Shown one piece after another: positions 26,506-36,326 of a stretch of 64,000 nt of DNA. Both the position numbers and the translations under genes were made by a program. This stretch comes from Desulfocicer vacuolatum DSM 3385 (GTDB taxonomy: Bacteria > Desulfobacterota > Desulfobacteria > Desulfobacterales > Desulfobacteraceae). Under the pieces are notes generated by a model that was not told where the DNA came from, did not search any database, and was given only the letters and a program-made list of their open reading frames with translations. The stretch is taken from positions 1 to 64,000 of the forward strand of contig NZ_FWXY01000022.1 of assembly GCF_900176365.1 (NCBI RefSeq), given 5' to 3'. Positions within the stretch are counted from its first letter, which is position 1. Each line of letters begins with the position of its first letter.

Positions 26506-26524
26506 CTATAAAAACTTTTTATAG
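26506..26524. promoter_or_regulatory. probable toxin-antitoxin operator palindrome
   Basis: CTATAAAA (26506-26513) and TTTTATAG (26517-26524) are perfect inverted repeats around ACT. The palindrome lies 21 bases upstream of the antitoxin start, where Phd/YefM proteins usually bind their own promoter. Confidence 0.6.
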
Positions 26525-26564
26525 TACTATATATAATGCTTTTTAGAGCACACGTCAAATAAAA

Positions 26565-26634
26565 ATATCAGAGAACAAAAAGTATAAATAACTAAAACAA
26601 AAAAAATGCTGACGGATAAACCGCAGATTTTCAC
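26565..26634 (-). repeat. family E repeat, second copy (first copy about 20081-20160)
   Basis: ATGCTGACGGATAAACCGCAGAT (split: ATGCTGACGGA, TAAACC, GCAGAT) and the A-rich sequence before it resemble 20123-20145 next to the IS91 transposase. The minus-strand translations share ICGLSVS followed by a Phe-rich stretch. It abuts family B copy B1. Confidence 0.5.
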
Positions 26635-26777
26635 GTTATTGACATTATCGAGGCTTTTTTCGTTGGCAAAGGCCTTGGTCGATAACATCAATAACAAAAG
26701 CCTGACCCCGTCGGCACACTGAGCCCATCGGTACATTTAAAAATGCCGGCTTTGAAATGAAGCCCGAAAATTGAGTC
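26635..26777 (-). repeat. family B repeat, copy B1 (one terminal inverted repeat missing)
   Basis: It is similar to the reverse complement of 44018-44203 over most of its length. The outer arms GTTATTGACATTATCGA and TCGATAACATCAATAAC form an internal inverted repeat. It ends in CCGAAAATTGAGT, a one-base variant of the terminal inverted repeat; the other terminus is absent. It lies between the toxin-antitoxin operon and the efflux operon's 3' end. Confidence 0.8.
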
Positions 26778-26908
26778 ATTAAAAAACGGTGTGGGTAAAA
26801 GCACTTTAAATCTTTCAGATCACTGCACATGAATTCAGCTCCGTTATCCCAATGTTTGAAAAATCATATCCGACTGTAAAGGTGAAATCATTGCTATTTC
26901 TAAAATGG

Positions 26909-29900
26909 TCACTCTGGGTGAAAATGATTCACCCGATAAAGGACACTGTAAAGTGCCGGAATAAACAGCAGCGTAATCGTGGTGCCGAACAAAAGCCCGA
27001 TCATAATGGAAATGGCCATGGGCTCCCACATGGAACCGCCACCTAAATAAAGGGGAATAAGCCCCAGGGTGGTGGTCAAGGTGGTGAGTAAAATGGGACG
27101 AAACCGTTGACGACATGCTTCCACCACGGCATCGGAGGGTTGACGACCAAACGCCATCTGTTCGATTTCAATGCGATCAATAAGCACAATGGCATTATTG
27201 ATGACAATTCCTGCCAGGGAGATCACCCCCAGAAAGCCCATAAAACCAAAATAGGATCTAAACGCAATCAGTCCGATCACCACCCCAATGATGCCCAATG
27301 GAATGGTGGTCACCACCATGGCTGTTTTTCGCATGGAATTGAACTGTATAATCAACAATAATAGAATAATGCACCCGGAAAGGGGCAGATATCTGGTCAC
27401 GGCAGCCATGTTTTCCTGGGTATTTTCTTCATCCCCCCCCAGCTCGAAACGGTAGTGGTTGGGCCATTTTTCAGAAGCTTTGGCAAGCCATGCATTGATC
27501 TCTTTATTTATTTGTGCAGCCGTGAAGCCAGCTTTGATCCGGGCCGTCACCGTGATGCTTCTGGACAGATCATAATGCATGATTTTGGCGTAATCCCACT
27601 GGGGTATGATACGGGCAACCTGACTTAATGGTACCGGCTTTCCCGTGGATTGAACAAACACATTGGTGTTTTCCAGCCCCTGCAGTGTTTCCTGGGTAAA
27701 GTGACGGCTTCGCATGACAATGGCCAGACTGTCTTGATCTTCCCGGAACGTACCTGCCTGGTAACCGGTGAGCTGGGTCTGAAGACTCACCGCAATATCT
27801 TCATGGGTCACGCCCACGATCTGGGCTTTGGCCGCATCAATGTTGATGACAAATTTTAACAGTTTTGGTCCCCAGTCATCCATGACGTTCTTGGTTCCCG
27901 GGATCTGGATCAACGCCTCTTTGGTCTGGGTGGCCAATTGATAAAGGGTGGCCTGGTCTGAACCGAAAATTCTCACTTCCACAGGGGTTCCCCCCCCGCC
28001 CTGCCCCAAAAGTGCCACCCGGATATCGGCATCGGGAAAGGCATTAAAACAAAATGCATCAAGCTCATTAATAATAAAGGCATTGTCCTCACCACTGCTG
28101 GTGTTCACAAGGATGTGAGCATAGCTGGAATTGGCTTCATCCGCTGTATATCCCTGGTCATAGGATTCCGGCCCCTTACCGATGAAGGAAGACCAGTCCA
28201 CAATGCCCTTTTGTCGATCCGCTCCGGTTTTAAGATGGGAAAATATATGATCTTCAATGCCCTGGACCACCTCAAGGGTTCTTTCTATTCTGGTACCCAG
28301 GGGCAGATTAATGTCCACAGTGACCATATTCCGGTCACTGTCGGGAAAAAAGATAAACGGCACCATGCCAAATCCCTTTAATGAAACAGCAAAAAGAACC
28401 AACATGGCACATACAAATAAAATCTTAACCTTGAGAACACTTTTCAGAACAAACAGGTAAGCCGTTGTTAACACATCAAACAAAGAATTTTTTTTACTGA
28501 TTTTTCTTTTTTCTTTCCCTTCCGAACCATGACCATTGAGGCCATCTTGTTTCATATTGCCGGTATTTTTTTGCTTAACCTTCATTATCCAGTAGGCCAG
28601 CAGCGGCACAATGGTGAGGCTGACAATCCAGGAAGAAACCAAGGCAAAGGAGATCACCACAAAAAGGGGCCCCACAATATCCCCCATGGCCGATTCCGCC
28701 AGATAAAAGGAAAGAAAGGCAGCAGAGGTGGTAAGCGTTGAAATAAGAAGCGGAATCATCAACTCTTTGCAGGTTTCCACAGCAGCTGCAAGCCGTTTCT
28801 TCCCTTCTTCCAATTTCACAATAATGGATTCTGACACCACAATACCGTTGTCCACCATCATTCCCAAAGCCATGATCAAGGCAGCCAGTGTAACTTGATT
28901 GAGTCCCATTTGAATAACCCCCATGAGCATCAGAGTCATGATGGTCACAAGGGGAATGAGACTGGAGACAACAATCCCGGTTCGAAAACCCAAAAAAATC
29001 AACATCACCACCATAACAATGGCGATGCTCTGGAACAGATTACTGATGAAATCATCAATGGATTTTAAAACAAAGCCGTCCAGGGACGCCAGGCGAAGGA
29101 CCTCAAGCCCCAGGGGAAGACGACGGTTATAATCCACAATTTTCTGGTCAATCATCTTTCCCATGGCAGTGATATTGGCACCTTCTTTCAATGAAACCGC
29201 AAGGGAGATGGCCCGCTTTCCATTCACCCTCACAAGAGCGGTTGCCGGTGATTTATAGCTTTTGCGGATATGGGTGATGGCGTCCAGATAAACGGTCTCA
29301 CCGCTGTTACCCACCGGTATCACTGTTTTTTTAAGGGCGTCAACGGTATCGTAATTTCCTGTGGGCTCCAGAATCAACCGCTTATTGCCCACATTGATCT
29401 CCCCGCCGGAATCCAGGATATTCATACCCCGGATGATCTCATTGAGCTTGCCTGCGGTGAGGCCGTATTCACTGAGACGGGTGGTGTCAAATTCCACCAG
29501 CACCTGCTGTTCCTGGATACCCCCCAGCACCACCTTGGCTGAATCCGGCAAAGTGATAAGATCGTCCCGGATTCGTTTGGCCACATCCTCCATTTCATCA
29601 TAGGAAAATTCGTCGGACAAAAGTCCCAGTATAATACCATAAACCACACCCACATCATCATCGTTGAGGTCCGGTGTTACCCCCTGGGGAAGGGTTTGCA
29701 TATCTTCCAGTTTTCGCCGTAAATTATCCCACACATCCTGAAGGGCATCCGGTCCCACTTCATCTTTCAGGGTCACCGTAACAACAGAAAGACCGGTACG
29801 GGATTGACTGGAAATGGTTTTCACTTCGGGAATTTCCTGCACCACCTCTTCAATATTTTTACTCACCAGAAGTTCCACCCGCTGGGGATTGGCTCCGGGA

Positions 29901-30052
29901 AAACTGGAAACAATGGTGGCCACCCGAACAGTGTAGGGCGGCATGCTGTCCCTGGGAAGATCGGGGTAAAGGGCCATACCCATCACCACCACAATAAAGA
30001 GCAAACTGAGGGAAATACGGTTTTTTTGAATGGCAAACTGTGTCAGATTCAT
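26909..30052 (-). CDS. RND efflux transporter, AcrB/HAE1 family
   Basis: A 1047-residue inner-membrane proton antiporter, the pump of a tripartite efflux system. Two homologous halves are visible: a first helix, a large periplasmic loop (RDSMPPYTVRVATIVSSFPG), a helix cluster with the proton-relay motif ALGMMVDNGIVVSE, then a second loop and cluster (FRSYFGFMGFLGVISLAGIV). The start at 30052 (MNLTQFAIQ) is preferred, with AAGGAG 11 bases upstream. ATG 30061 and GTG 30064 are too close to that site. It lies 30 bases downstream of the adaptor gene. Confidence 0.95.
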   Translation of the reverse strand: MNLTQFAIQKNRISLSLLFIVVVMGMALYPDLPRDSMPPYTVRVATIVSSFPGANPQRVELLVSKNIEEVVQEIPEVKTISSQSRTGLSVVTVTLKDEVGPDALQDVWDNLRRKLEDMQTLPQGVTPDLNDDDVGVVYGIILGLLSDEFSYDEMEDVAKRIRDDLITLPDSAKVVLGGIQEQQVLVEFDTTRLSEYGLTAGKLNEIIRGMNILDSGGEINVGNKRLILEPTGNYDTVDALKKTVIPVGNSGETVYLDAITHIRKSYKSPATALVRVNGKRAISLAVSLKEGANITAMGKMIDQKIVDYNRRLPLGLEVLRLASLDGFVLKSIDDFISNLFQSIAIVMVVMLIFLGFRTGIVVSSLIPLVTIMTLMLMGVIQMGLNQVTLAALIMALGMMVDNGIVVSESIIVKLEEGKKRLAAAVETCKELMIPLLISTLTTSAAFLSFYLAESAMGDIVGPLFVVISFALVSSWIVSLTIVPLLAYWIMKVKQKNTGNMKQDGLNGHGSEGKEKRKISKKNSLFDVLTTAYLFVLKSVLKVKILFVCAMLVLFAVSLKGFGMVPFIFFPDSDRNMVTVDINLPLGTRIERTLEVVQGIEDHIFSHLKTGADRQKGIVDWSSFIGKGPESYDQGYTADEANSSYAHILVNTSSGEDNAFIINELDAFCFNAFPDADIRVALLGQGGGGTPVEVRIFGSDQATLYQLATQTKEALIQIPGTKNVMDDWGPKLLKFVINIDAAKAQIVGVTHEDIAVSLQTQLTGYQAGTFREDQDSLAIVMRSRHFTQETLQGLENTNVFVQSTGKPVPLSQVARIIPQWDYAKIMHYDLSRSITVTARIKAGFTAAQINKEINAWLAKASEKWPNHYRFELGGDEENTQENMAAVTRYLPLSGCIILLLLIIQFNSMRKTAMVVTTIPLGIIGVVIGLIAFRSYFGFMGFLGVISLAGIVINNAIVLIDRIEIEQMAFGRQPSDAVVEACRQRFRPILLTTLTTTLGLIPLYLGGGSMWEPMAISIMIGLLFGTTITLLFIPALYSVLYRVNHFHPE

Positions 30053-30082
30053 TTTACTCATCACTCCTTTATCGCGCTTGTA

Positions 30083-31249
30083 TTACCATTCATTGACCGG
30101 ATCATTCAGCAATTTAACGGCCATTCCCTGCATCAACAGCTGCAGCCCCGAAGTTGCCACCATATCCCCGGATGAAAGCCCTGACTTCACCAGAAATCCG
30201 TTTTCAGTGAGTTCACCAATGGTAACAGGGCGTTTTTGCACCGTTCCCTGATTCTTTTGGCCGTTATTTTTATCCGGTGTGATGACAAAAACAAAATTTT
30301 CTCCATTTTCTTCACCCACCCCGTCCACAGGAAGATAAAGGGCACCGGTGGAAGCCGCATCCCCGAAATAAAATCGAACCCGGGCTGCCATACCGGGCCT
30401 GAGGCGATCATCCCCGGTCTGGATGACAATGGTGACAGGATAGGTGGGTGCATCCATTGCAGCGTAGGGAACTTCTGCCACACGGCCCTGAAATTCTATA
30501 CCGGGAAGTGCCGGAAAGGTGATATGACAGGCCATGCCCTTGCCCATTCTGCTGATATAGATGTCAGAAACATTTATCTTCACTTCAAGATTACCAAGGC
30601 CGCTCAAAGTTAAAATGGCCTCACCAGATGAAACTTCTTCGTTTTCATCCACAGGAATCTCACTGATGATTCCTTCAAACGGGGCATTGAGACGGGTATA
30701 TTGAAGCTGATTCCGGGCCGATTTTAATTTGGCGTTTTCGGTATTAATACGTGATTTTGCCGCCTGAAGCTGGGCCACGGCAGTTTCATAATCCCCCCTG
30801 GCCTGCTCGAATTCGCTCAATGAAACATTGTTATTTTCATAAAGATTCTGAATACGCTGATAATTGGATCGGGCGGTGTTCACCGTGGTTTGGGCAGATT
30901 TGGCATCGGCCTGGCTGGTTTTAAGGCCTGCCTTTGCCGATTCCAGCCCCACGGTAAGATCGGTCTTATCCAGCTCAGCCAGCAGCGTGTGCTTTTTTAC
31001 TTTGTCACCCACTTTAACAGGAATGGACTTGATGGTTCCGGCCACTTTGAAACTGAGGATAGATTCATTACTTGCTTTGGCAGTGCCGCTGAAGGTGCGG
31101 CTCTGATCAACGCTTTCCGAGCTCAGGGTAATGTATCGCACCGGCCGAATGGCTGTTTTTGTATCTGCCTGGGATTGTGTCTGTGACTCCTGGGTACAGC
31201 CGCTGCAAAAAAAGACCATTAATGTAAACAGTAAAAAATAGTATTTCAT
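30083..31249 (-). CDS. periplasmic adaptor (membrane fusion) lipoprotein of the RND efflux system
   Basis: A 388-residue HlyD/AcrA-type adaptor. The start at 31249 gives a signal with lipobox FCSGC. A split lipoyl/barrel-sandwich domain (KVAGTIKSIPVKVGDKVKKH and LNAPFEGIISEIPVDENEEV) flanks an alpha-hairpin of about 90 residues (SAKAGLKTSQADAKSAQTT onward). A beta-barrel domain and a C-terminal membrane-proximal domain follow. It links the RND pump to the outer-membrane channel. An in-frame ATG at 31279 would put extra residues ahead of the signal. Confidence 0.93.
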   Translation of the reverse strand: MKYYFLLFTLMVFFCSGCTQESQTQSQADTKTAIRPVRYITLSSESVDQSRTFSGTAKASNESILSFKVAGTIKSIPVKVGDKVKKHTLLAELDKTDLTVGLESAKAGLKTSQADAKSAQTTVNTARSNYQRIQNLYENNNVSLSEFEQARGDYETAVAQLQAAKSRINTENAKLKSARNQLQYTRLNAPFEGIISEIPVDENEEVSSGEAILTLSGLGNLEVKINVSDIYISRMGKGMACHITFPALPGIEFQGRVAEVPYAAMDAPTYPVTIVIQTGDDRLRPGMAARVRFYFGDAASTGALYLPVDGVGEENGENFVFVITPDKNNGQKNQGTVQKRPVTIGELTENGFLVKSGLSSGDMVATSGLQLLMQGMAVKLLNDPVNEW

Positions 31250-31387
31250 TTCAATTTTCCAAATGTTTAATAAATGCATTATTCGTTGAATGCCACCCTA
31301 TCTGTTCTCACCATCTAAAGTCTTATTAAGGGGGTGTTGAGATGGGGATGCCCTCTCCCCGGGATAACCGGAAAAGGTACGCTCTTA

Positions 31388-33742
31388 TTAGCTTGCTGCC
31401 ATATATTTTCGAAGTTCATCCATGAAATGCGCTTTTTGTTCAGGGGATTTCAGAAAATAAAACCCGCCAATGGCCCGCTCCAGGCTGAGAAAATCAAGAA
31501 CAAACTGATATTTGGATAAAGCGGCACTGCGCTCACTGGTCACCATGGCATTCTGGGCATCCACCAGATCCGTCACACTGTTTCGGCCCTGGGCATACCC
31601 CGCCTGAATGATCTCAAAACTTTTTTTAGCGGACCTTCTGGAACGCTCAGCCAGATCAATCTCCCTGGCTGATACAGCGGCTGTCTGTAGTCTGGATCGA
31701 ACCTCAAGGTGCAGCCTGCTCCTCAAATTTTTCTCCTCCATTTGAATCCTGCCCACCTGAATTCGGCTTTGGGCCAATTCGCTTTTTCTTATTCCACCAC
31801 TATAAAGGGGCCAGGTGGCGGTGAGGGAAAGGCTCCAGGGATGATCCAGATCCGACGGGGTTCCCCGGGGGGCATCATATTCATCCATAATATTATCCAT
31901 CCGGCCGGTCAGGGCCACATCCGGCAAATAAAGGGCCCGCCTTCGGTTCAAAAGACGCCGTTCTTCAGACTTCAAGCTCTGGGCAATCTGTTTCAGCTCC
32001 GGCAAATTAGCATTGGACTCCTGGATAAGAAAATTACTGAATCGCTCCAACTGCTTGAAATTTTCCACCAGACCATAAATTTCAGGATCGGTGACCATCA
32101 ATTCAATGGCCGTATCCGGTTCAATATCCCGGGGAGAAAATTCCCGGGTAATGGGTCTGTCCAGCAACTGATTAAGGGCCATCCCCGCCAGCTCCAGATC
32201 CCTGTGGGCATCGTTGAGCGCCATCTGCCCTGTGGCCTCTTCACTTTCCCAGCGATTGACCTCGGATGCATCCACCGATCCTACGGCCACCTTGTTTCTG
32301 GCAAGATCCAGATTGGTCCGGGTAACCTTGAGATTGTTGTTTTGAATGGCCTGGTTGGTCCGTGCCGACAAAAGGGTTATGTAGGCCTGGGCAGCTGTGA
32401 GCACGGTATCGAGCAATGCAGCTTTTTCCTGATAGCGCCGGGACTCCAGAATAATTTTCTGGATGGCATAGTTGGCCAGAATATCATCGGAAAAAAGGGT
32501 CTGGGTGAATTGACCGGTGGTTGACCAGCTGGTGCGGGCGGCAACCGTTCCGGCAATATCCACCTGATTTTCATCCACATGGGTGAGGCTGGATGAAAGA
32601 TTGATCTGGGGACGCAGCTGGGATGCCGCCACATTCACAGCTTTGGCCTGGAGTTTTGTGTCCGTCTTTTCCATTTGTAGATCAAGATTTCGTTCCAACG
32701 CCTCAAGGATCACCCCTTTCAAATTAACTTCCCGGCCCTGGCGTAACTTATCAAGGTTCAGCAAACGGGCTTTTTCCAGCACTTTAAATCCGGGATAAAT
32801 ATCAATTTTGCGCAGGGTTGCCACATTGACCACAAAATTATCCGCATAGGCAGACACGTTAACGGGCAAAGTTCCGGCATCACGTCCGTCCATGATTTCC
32901 AGAACATTGATGGCAATGCGCCGGATCATGGCATTGAAATTTCGCTCCGGTGCAATGGATGCCATGGCACCCATTTTTACATGGGACTCCCCTGCCAGTG
33001 CAAAGGAAGGCAAGCCTTTCCGGTTCACCCCATGAATCAGGGCCTGCTCTCTGTCCACTTGACACTGGGGAAACAGGGGCAGCACATAAGCGGCATCGGC
33101 ACGTTCCGGGATACCTGACATGCTCCCGTCAATATCATTGGGGTCAATCTCCACAATGGAGAGTTTGGCATCGGGAGATACCGTCTCCATTGCTTTTCCA
33201 AAATAACTGTAAAGTGCATGAAACATAACGGTTTCACCGGCAGGCATGAGAACGGCAAGATGTTTGTATGGATAGATGGATCGAAAGGTCTGCAAATCCT
33301 TTTCCACATCAAAGGGAGACAAAATATAGTTAAAATGCCGGATGCCACTGGTCCCCCGGGGTGTCAGGGGAAGTCCCTGGATCTGACGATCCAGAATGGT
33401 GGCGGCAATGGTGGGTTTGGCATAGCTGCCCCGCCGCACCAGGAAGGCGGAAGCATCAAGCCCGATGCCGATAACACAATCAATGGATGAATCCTGCATC
33501 AACTTGGATATGGTGTTATCAACCATGTCAAGCCGCTCATCAATTTGGACTTTTAAATATTTAACCTTGACCCGACTCTCCAGCAGGGTATTGATCTCCT
33601 GGGTGATTTGGCCTTGATACACTGTCTCTTCACCTGCCCCCATGAGAAGGGCAATCTTAAAAACTTTTTCACTCCAGGCACTTGAGGGTATTGCCATCAA
33701 TAATACCCACAGTAAAATAAATGACCAAAAACGTAATCTCAT
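31388..33742 (-). CDS. fusion of ABC substrate-binding-protein-like domain with TolC-type outer-membrane channel
   Basis: A 784-residue exported protein. The start at 33742 has AAGGA upstream and gives a clean signal peptide (MRLRFWSFILLWVLLMA, cut near SSAWS). Residues of about 25-330 look like a periplasmic binding-protein fold of the ABC_sub_bind class (IDCVIGIGLDASAFL, YKHLAVLMPAGETVMF, KGLPSFALAGESHVKMGA). From about 345 on it is an outer-membrane efflux protein with two repeated helical hairpins (LTAAQAYITLLSARTNQAI and FEIIQAGYAQGRNSVTDLVD). TolC proteins are about 450 residues, so the N-terminal 300 are an added module. It is the first gene of the efflux operon. The longer frame to 33967 lacks a signal at its N-terminus and is not favoured. 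Confidence 0.9.
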   Translation of the reverse strand: MRLRFWSFILLWVLLMAIPSSAWSEKVFKIALLMGAGEETVYQGQITQEINTLLESRVKVKYLKVQIDERLDMVDNTISKLMQDSSIDCVIGIGLDASAFLVRRGSYAKPTIAATILDRQIQGLPLTPRGTSGIRHFNYILSPFDVEKDLQTFRSIYPYKHLAVLMPAGETVMFHALYSYFGKAMETVSPDAKLSIVEIDPNDIDGSMSGIPERADAAYVLPLFPQCQVDREQALIHGVNRKGLPSFALAGESHVKMGAMASIAPERNFNAMIRRIAINVLEIMDGRDAGTLPVNVSAYADNFVVNVATLRKIDIYPGFKVLEKARLLNLDKLRQGREVNLKGVILEALERNLDLQMEKTDTKLQAKAVNVAASQLRPQINLSSSLTHVDENQVDIAGTVAARTSWSTTGQFTQTLFSDDILANYAIQKIILESRRYQEKAALLDTVLTAAQAYITLLSARTNQAIQNNNLKVTRTNLDLARNKVAVGSVDASEVNRWESEEATGQMALNDAHRDLELAGMALNQLLDRPITREFSPRDIEPDTAIELMVTDPEIYGLVENFKQLERFSNFLIQESNANLPELKQIAQSLKSEERRLLNRRRALYLPDVALTGRMDNIMDEYDAPRGTPSDLDHPWSLSLTATWPLYSGGIRKSELAQSRIQVGRIQMEEKNLRSRLHLEVRSRLQTAAVSAREIDLAERSRRSAKKSFEIIQAGYAQGRNSVTDLVDAQNAMVTSERSAALSKYQFVLDFLSLERAIGGFYFLKSPEQKAHFMDELRKYMAAS

Positions 33743-33981
33743 ATGCAAATCCTTTTGCTCAATGATAATATTATCGAGCATTTCCTGGTTTATAATGGAT
33801 GCCATTAAAATCAACGCATCAACCCACCGGAAACAATGCATCAAAGGGATCAAATTCCATGTACCGCCTCCTGATCTTCTTGACATATGGAACCATGAAT
33901 AATACAAAGTAAGCCTTAAATATTCAAGGTATTTTGTCCTTATACCCTTTACGAACAAAAAAAACAAAAAAGGAATTCAAT

Positions 33982-34647
33982 ATGCTCAAAGACGGTGAAA
34001 AAGGCGTAATTCGCCAACGGGGAAAAGAAGAGATAACCTATGCCATTGCACCGCACATCCCGTGCGGGCTGGTGACCCCGGACCAGCTCATCAACCTGGG
34101 AAAGGTGGCCCGCAAACATTCAGTATCTGCCATAAAAATCACCAGTGCCGCACGCATCGCCCTGGTGGGCATCACCGAAGATCAGGTGGACAAGGTATGG
34201 CAGGATCTTGGCATGGATCCCGGCCACGCCACCGGGCTTTGCGTCAGAAGCATCAAGGTTTGTCCAGGCATTGACTATTGCCGCCTGGCACAGCAGGACA
34301 GTCTTCGGATGGGCATGCTTCTGGACAAGACCTACCATGGCATGGTACTGCCCAGTAAAATGAAAATGGGGGTCAGCGGGTGTAAGGTCCAGTGTGCTGA
34401 AAACTGCATCAAAGACATCTCTCTCTATGGTACCCAGAAAGGGTGGACCCTCATGATTGGCGGAAACGGATCTGCAAGACCAAGGCTGGCAGATATCCTG
34501 ATGGAAGACCTTACTTTTGATGAAGCCCGGGCCATGGTTGACTCTGTGGTGGAATATTACAAAGCCAATTCCAAACGCGAACGCATGGGACGCATGGTGG
34601 AGCGTATTGGCCTTGAAACCATAAAATCCCATCTAAAAATCCAATAA
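33982..34647 (+). CDS. small siroheme/[4Fe-4S] sulfite (or nitrite) reductase, low-molecular-weight assimilatory type
   Basis: A 221-residue single-module enzyme. The start at 33982 has AGGA 7 bases upstream; a longer frame from 33934 lacks such a site. Cysteine motifs for the coupled siroheme-[4Fe-4S] centre are present as CPGIDYC (C-x5-C, about residues 94-100) and GCKVQC (C-x3-C within, about 134-139), with conserved basic residues before them. Larger sulfite reductases have two such modules; sulfate reducers also have a one-module enzyme of about 220 residues, which this matches. It diverges from the efflux operon, sharing a 239-base intergenic region. Confidence 0.8.
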   Translation: MLKDGEKGVIRQRGKEEITYAIAPHIPCGLVTPDQLINLGKVARKHSVSAIKITSAARIALVGITEDQVDKVWQDLGMDPGHATGLCVRSIKVCPGIDYCRLAQQDSLRMGMLLDKTYHGMVLPSKMKMGVSGCKVQCAENCIKDISLYGTQKGWTLMIGGNGSARPRLADILMEDLTFDEARAMVDSVVEYYKANSKRERMGRMVERIGLETIKSHLKIQ

Positions 34648-34672
34648 CTGCCACGGCAGACCTTATTCTGAC
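34645..34672 (-). repeat. family C fragment
   Basis: TAACTGCCACGGCAGACC and TATTCTGAC match the inverted 3' end of family C. The first bases overlap the sulfite reductase stop codon. Only one arm survives. Confidence 0.4.
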
Positions 34673-36114
34673 ACAGGGGGCAAAGTTGCCGCATGCTCCA
34701 GAATTTTTTCCCCAAGCGCTTTAAAAATAAATATGTGAAAAGGAAGCATGGCAAACCAATAGGCCCGGCCCCAAAGCCCCCGGGGATGAAAATGCGCGGT
34801 CTGGATCAACCTGTCTTCCCGAATATCAAACTCCAGCCACGCCTTGCCCGGCACCTTCATCTGGGCCAGAAACAAAAGGCGCTTTCCGGGTTTTATGTCC
34901 GCCACTTTCCAAAAATCAACAGCATCCCCCACCCGCAATTCCCGCTTAAGGCGTCGCCCCCGATTGAGCCCGTATCCCCCCATGAACTTATCCATGGCGC
35001 CCCGGAGCTGCCACAACAGATTGTAGGCAAACCATCCGGCATCCCCCCCCAGGGAACACACTGAATCAAACACCTGATCCCGGGAAAGAGACTGTGTATA
35101 AAAAACCTTCCGGTCCCGTAAAATGGGGCCACGGGGAAAATCTTCTTCAGTCAGATCGCATTGGTTTCCGCCGCTGCTGTCGCACCAGCGGCTGATGATC
35201 TGGTCATGTTCCATCTCTTTGACGGCCTCTGACACGCATTGGTCAAAGCCCATGGGTATGATGTCCGGAAAAAATTTTTCAGCATGGTTGTTCAACAAAA
35301 TGGTTTCAGATTTTAATCCTTCCACCAGGGCTGAGGCCATGGCAAGGGGAATGGGGGTAAAAAAAATAAGCCAGTAGGAAGATAAGGAAGGGGTCAGTAC
35401 CGGCACCGGGATCAAGTGCCTTTTTAAACCCATCACAGCAGCCCCCCGGATCATCATCTCCTTGAAATTCATGGCCTCGGTACCAATGTCCACCATGAGA
35501 TTGCCGGTGTGTACAAGGTTAGCCCCAGCCATCAGATAACGAATAACATCATCAATGGCCACGGGCTGGGTCAGGGTATTGACCCACCGGGGGGTGATCA
35601 TCACCGGTAACTTTTGAATTAAATTCCGGATAATTTCAAAACTGGCACTGCCGGCACCAATGATAATCCCTGCCCGGAACCAGATGGCCTCCACCTGTTT
35701 TTCCTTTTGGCTCAAAATTTCGCCGGTTTCCATGCGGCTTAACAGATGACGGCTGGCCGTGGCTTTGGCCCCGAGCCCCCCAAGATAGATGATCCGTCCA
35801 ACCCCCTGGCGAATACAGGCCTCCCGGAAATTTTCTGCACTGATGCGATCCCGGGATTCAAAATCAGATCCCTTTCCCATGGAATGAATCAGATAGTAAG
35901 CAACGTCAATGCCCCTTAGTGCCCGGTCCAGGCTTACCGGATCAAAGGTGTCTCCCTCAACGATCTCCACCCGTTCACGCACGGCAGGGGAAATTTTATT
36001 TTTATTGCGAACCATGAGGCGAATGGCAGTGGGATTATCTTTAAGAAACGCCTCTTTTAAACGACGCCCCACATACCCTGTGGCTCCGGTGATCAAGATC
36101 CTGGGATTCGGCAT
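34663..36114 (-). CDS. NAD(P)-binding SDR/epimerase-like protein with C-terminal DUF2867
   Basis: A 483-residue two-domain protein. The Rossmann start is RILITGATGYVGRRL (residues 4-18), followed by the atypical-SDR features GIDVAYYLIHSMG and RIIYLGGLGA. The C-terminal 160 residues carry DUF2867 hallmarks (GDAVDFWKVADIKPGKRLLF, LEFDIREDRLIQTAHFHPRG), seen in YbjT-like proteins. Catalysis is uncertain; such proteins may act on quinones or lipids. The start at 36114 has AGGAG 8 bases upstream. It converges with the sulfite reductase gene. Confidence 0.85.
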   Translation of the reverse strand: MPNPRILITGATGYVGRRLKEAFLKDNPTAIRLMVRNKNKISPAVRERVEIVEGDTFDPVSLDRALRGIDVAYYLIHSMGKGSDFESRDRISAENFREACIRQGVGRIIYLGGLGAKATASRHLLSRMETGEILSQKEKQVEAIWFRAGIIIGAGSASFEIIRNLIQKLPVMITPRWVNTLTQPVAIDDVIRYLMAGANLVHTGNLMVDIGTEAMNFKEMMIRGAAVMGLKRHLIPVPVLTPSLSSYWLIFFTPIPLAMASALVEGLKSETILLNNHAEKFFPDIIPMGFDQCVSEAVKEMEHDQIISRWCDSSGGNQCDLTEEDFPRGPILRDRKVFYTQSLSRDQVFDSVCSLGGDAGWFAYNLLWQLRGAMDKFMGGYGLNRGRRLKRELRVGDAVDFWKVADIKPGKRLLFLAQMKVPGKAWLEFDIREDRLIQTAHFHPRGLWGRAYWFAMLPFHIFIFKALGEKILEHAATLPPVSE

Positions 36115-36326
36115 GATTAGCACTCCTGATGTGAGAATTATCGAAACAACATCCACAATAACCCATTTCAAAAAAAGAAATGGAAAGGCGAATATTTTTA
36201 TATTAATCTCACGAACAAAAAATAAATACTATATTTTTTCAACAGAAATGAGGCAACGAGTCCACCAGATGACACTTATCCAAAACAATGGGGTAAAATT
36301 TGTTATTCAAAATTTCCTATTTTTTG

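Noticed and set aside
33742-33967. Extending the channel-fusion gene to the ATG at 33967
   Set aside because: The extra 75 residues would precede the signal peptide; ATG 33742 has AAGGA in place and starts the signal peptide directly.
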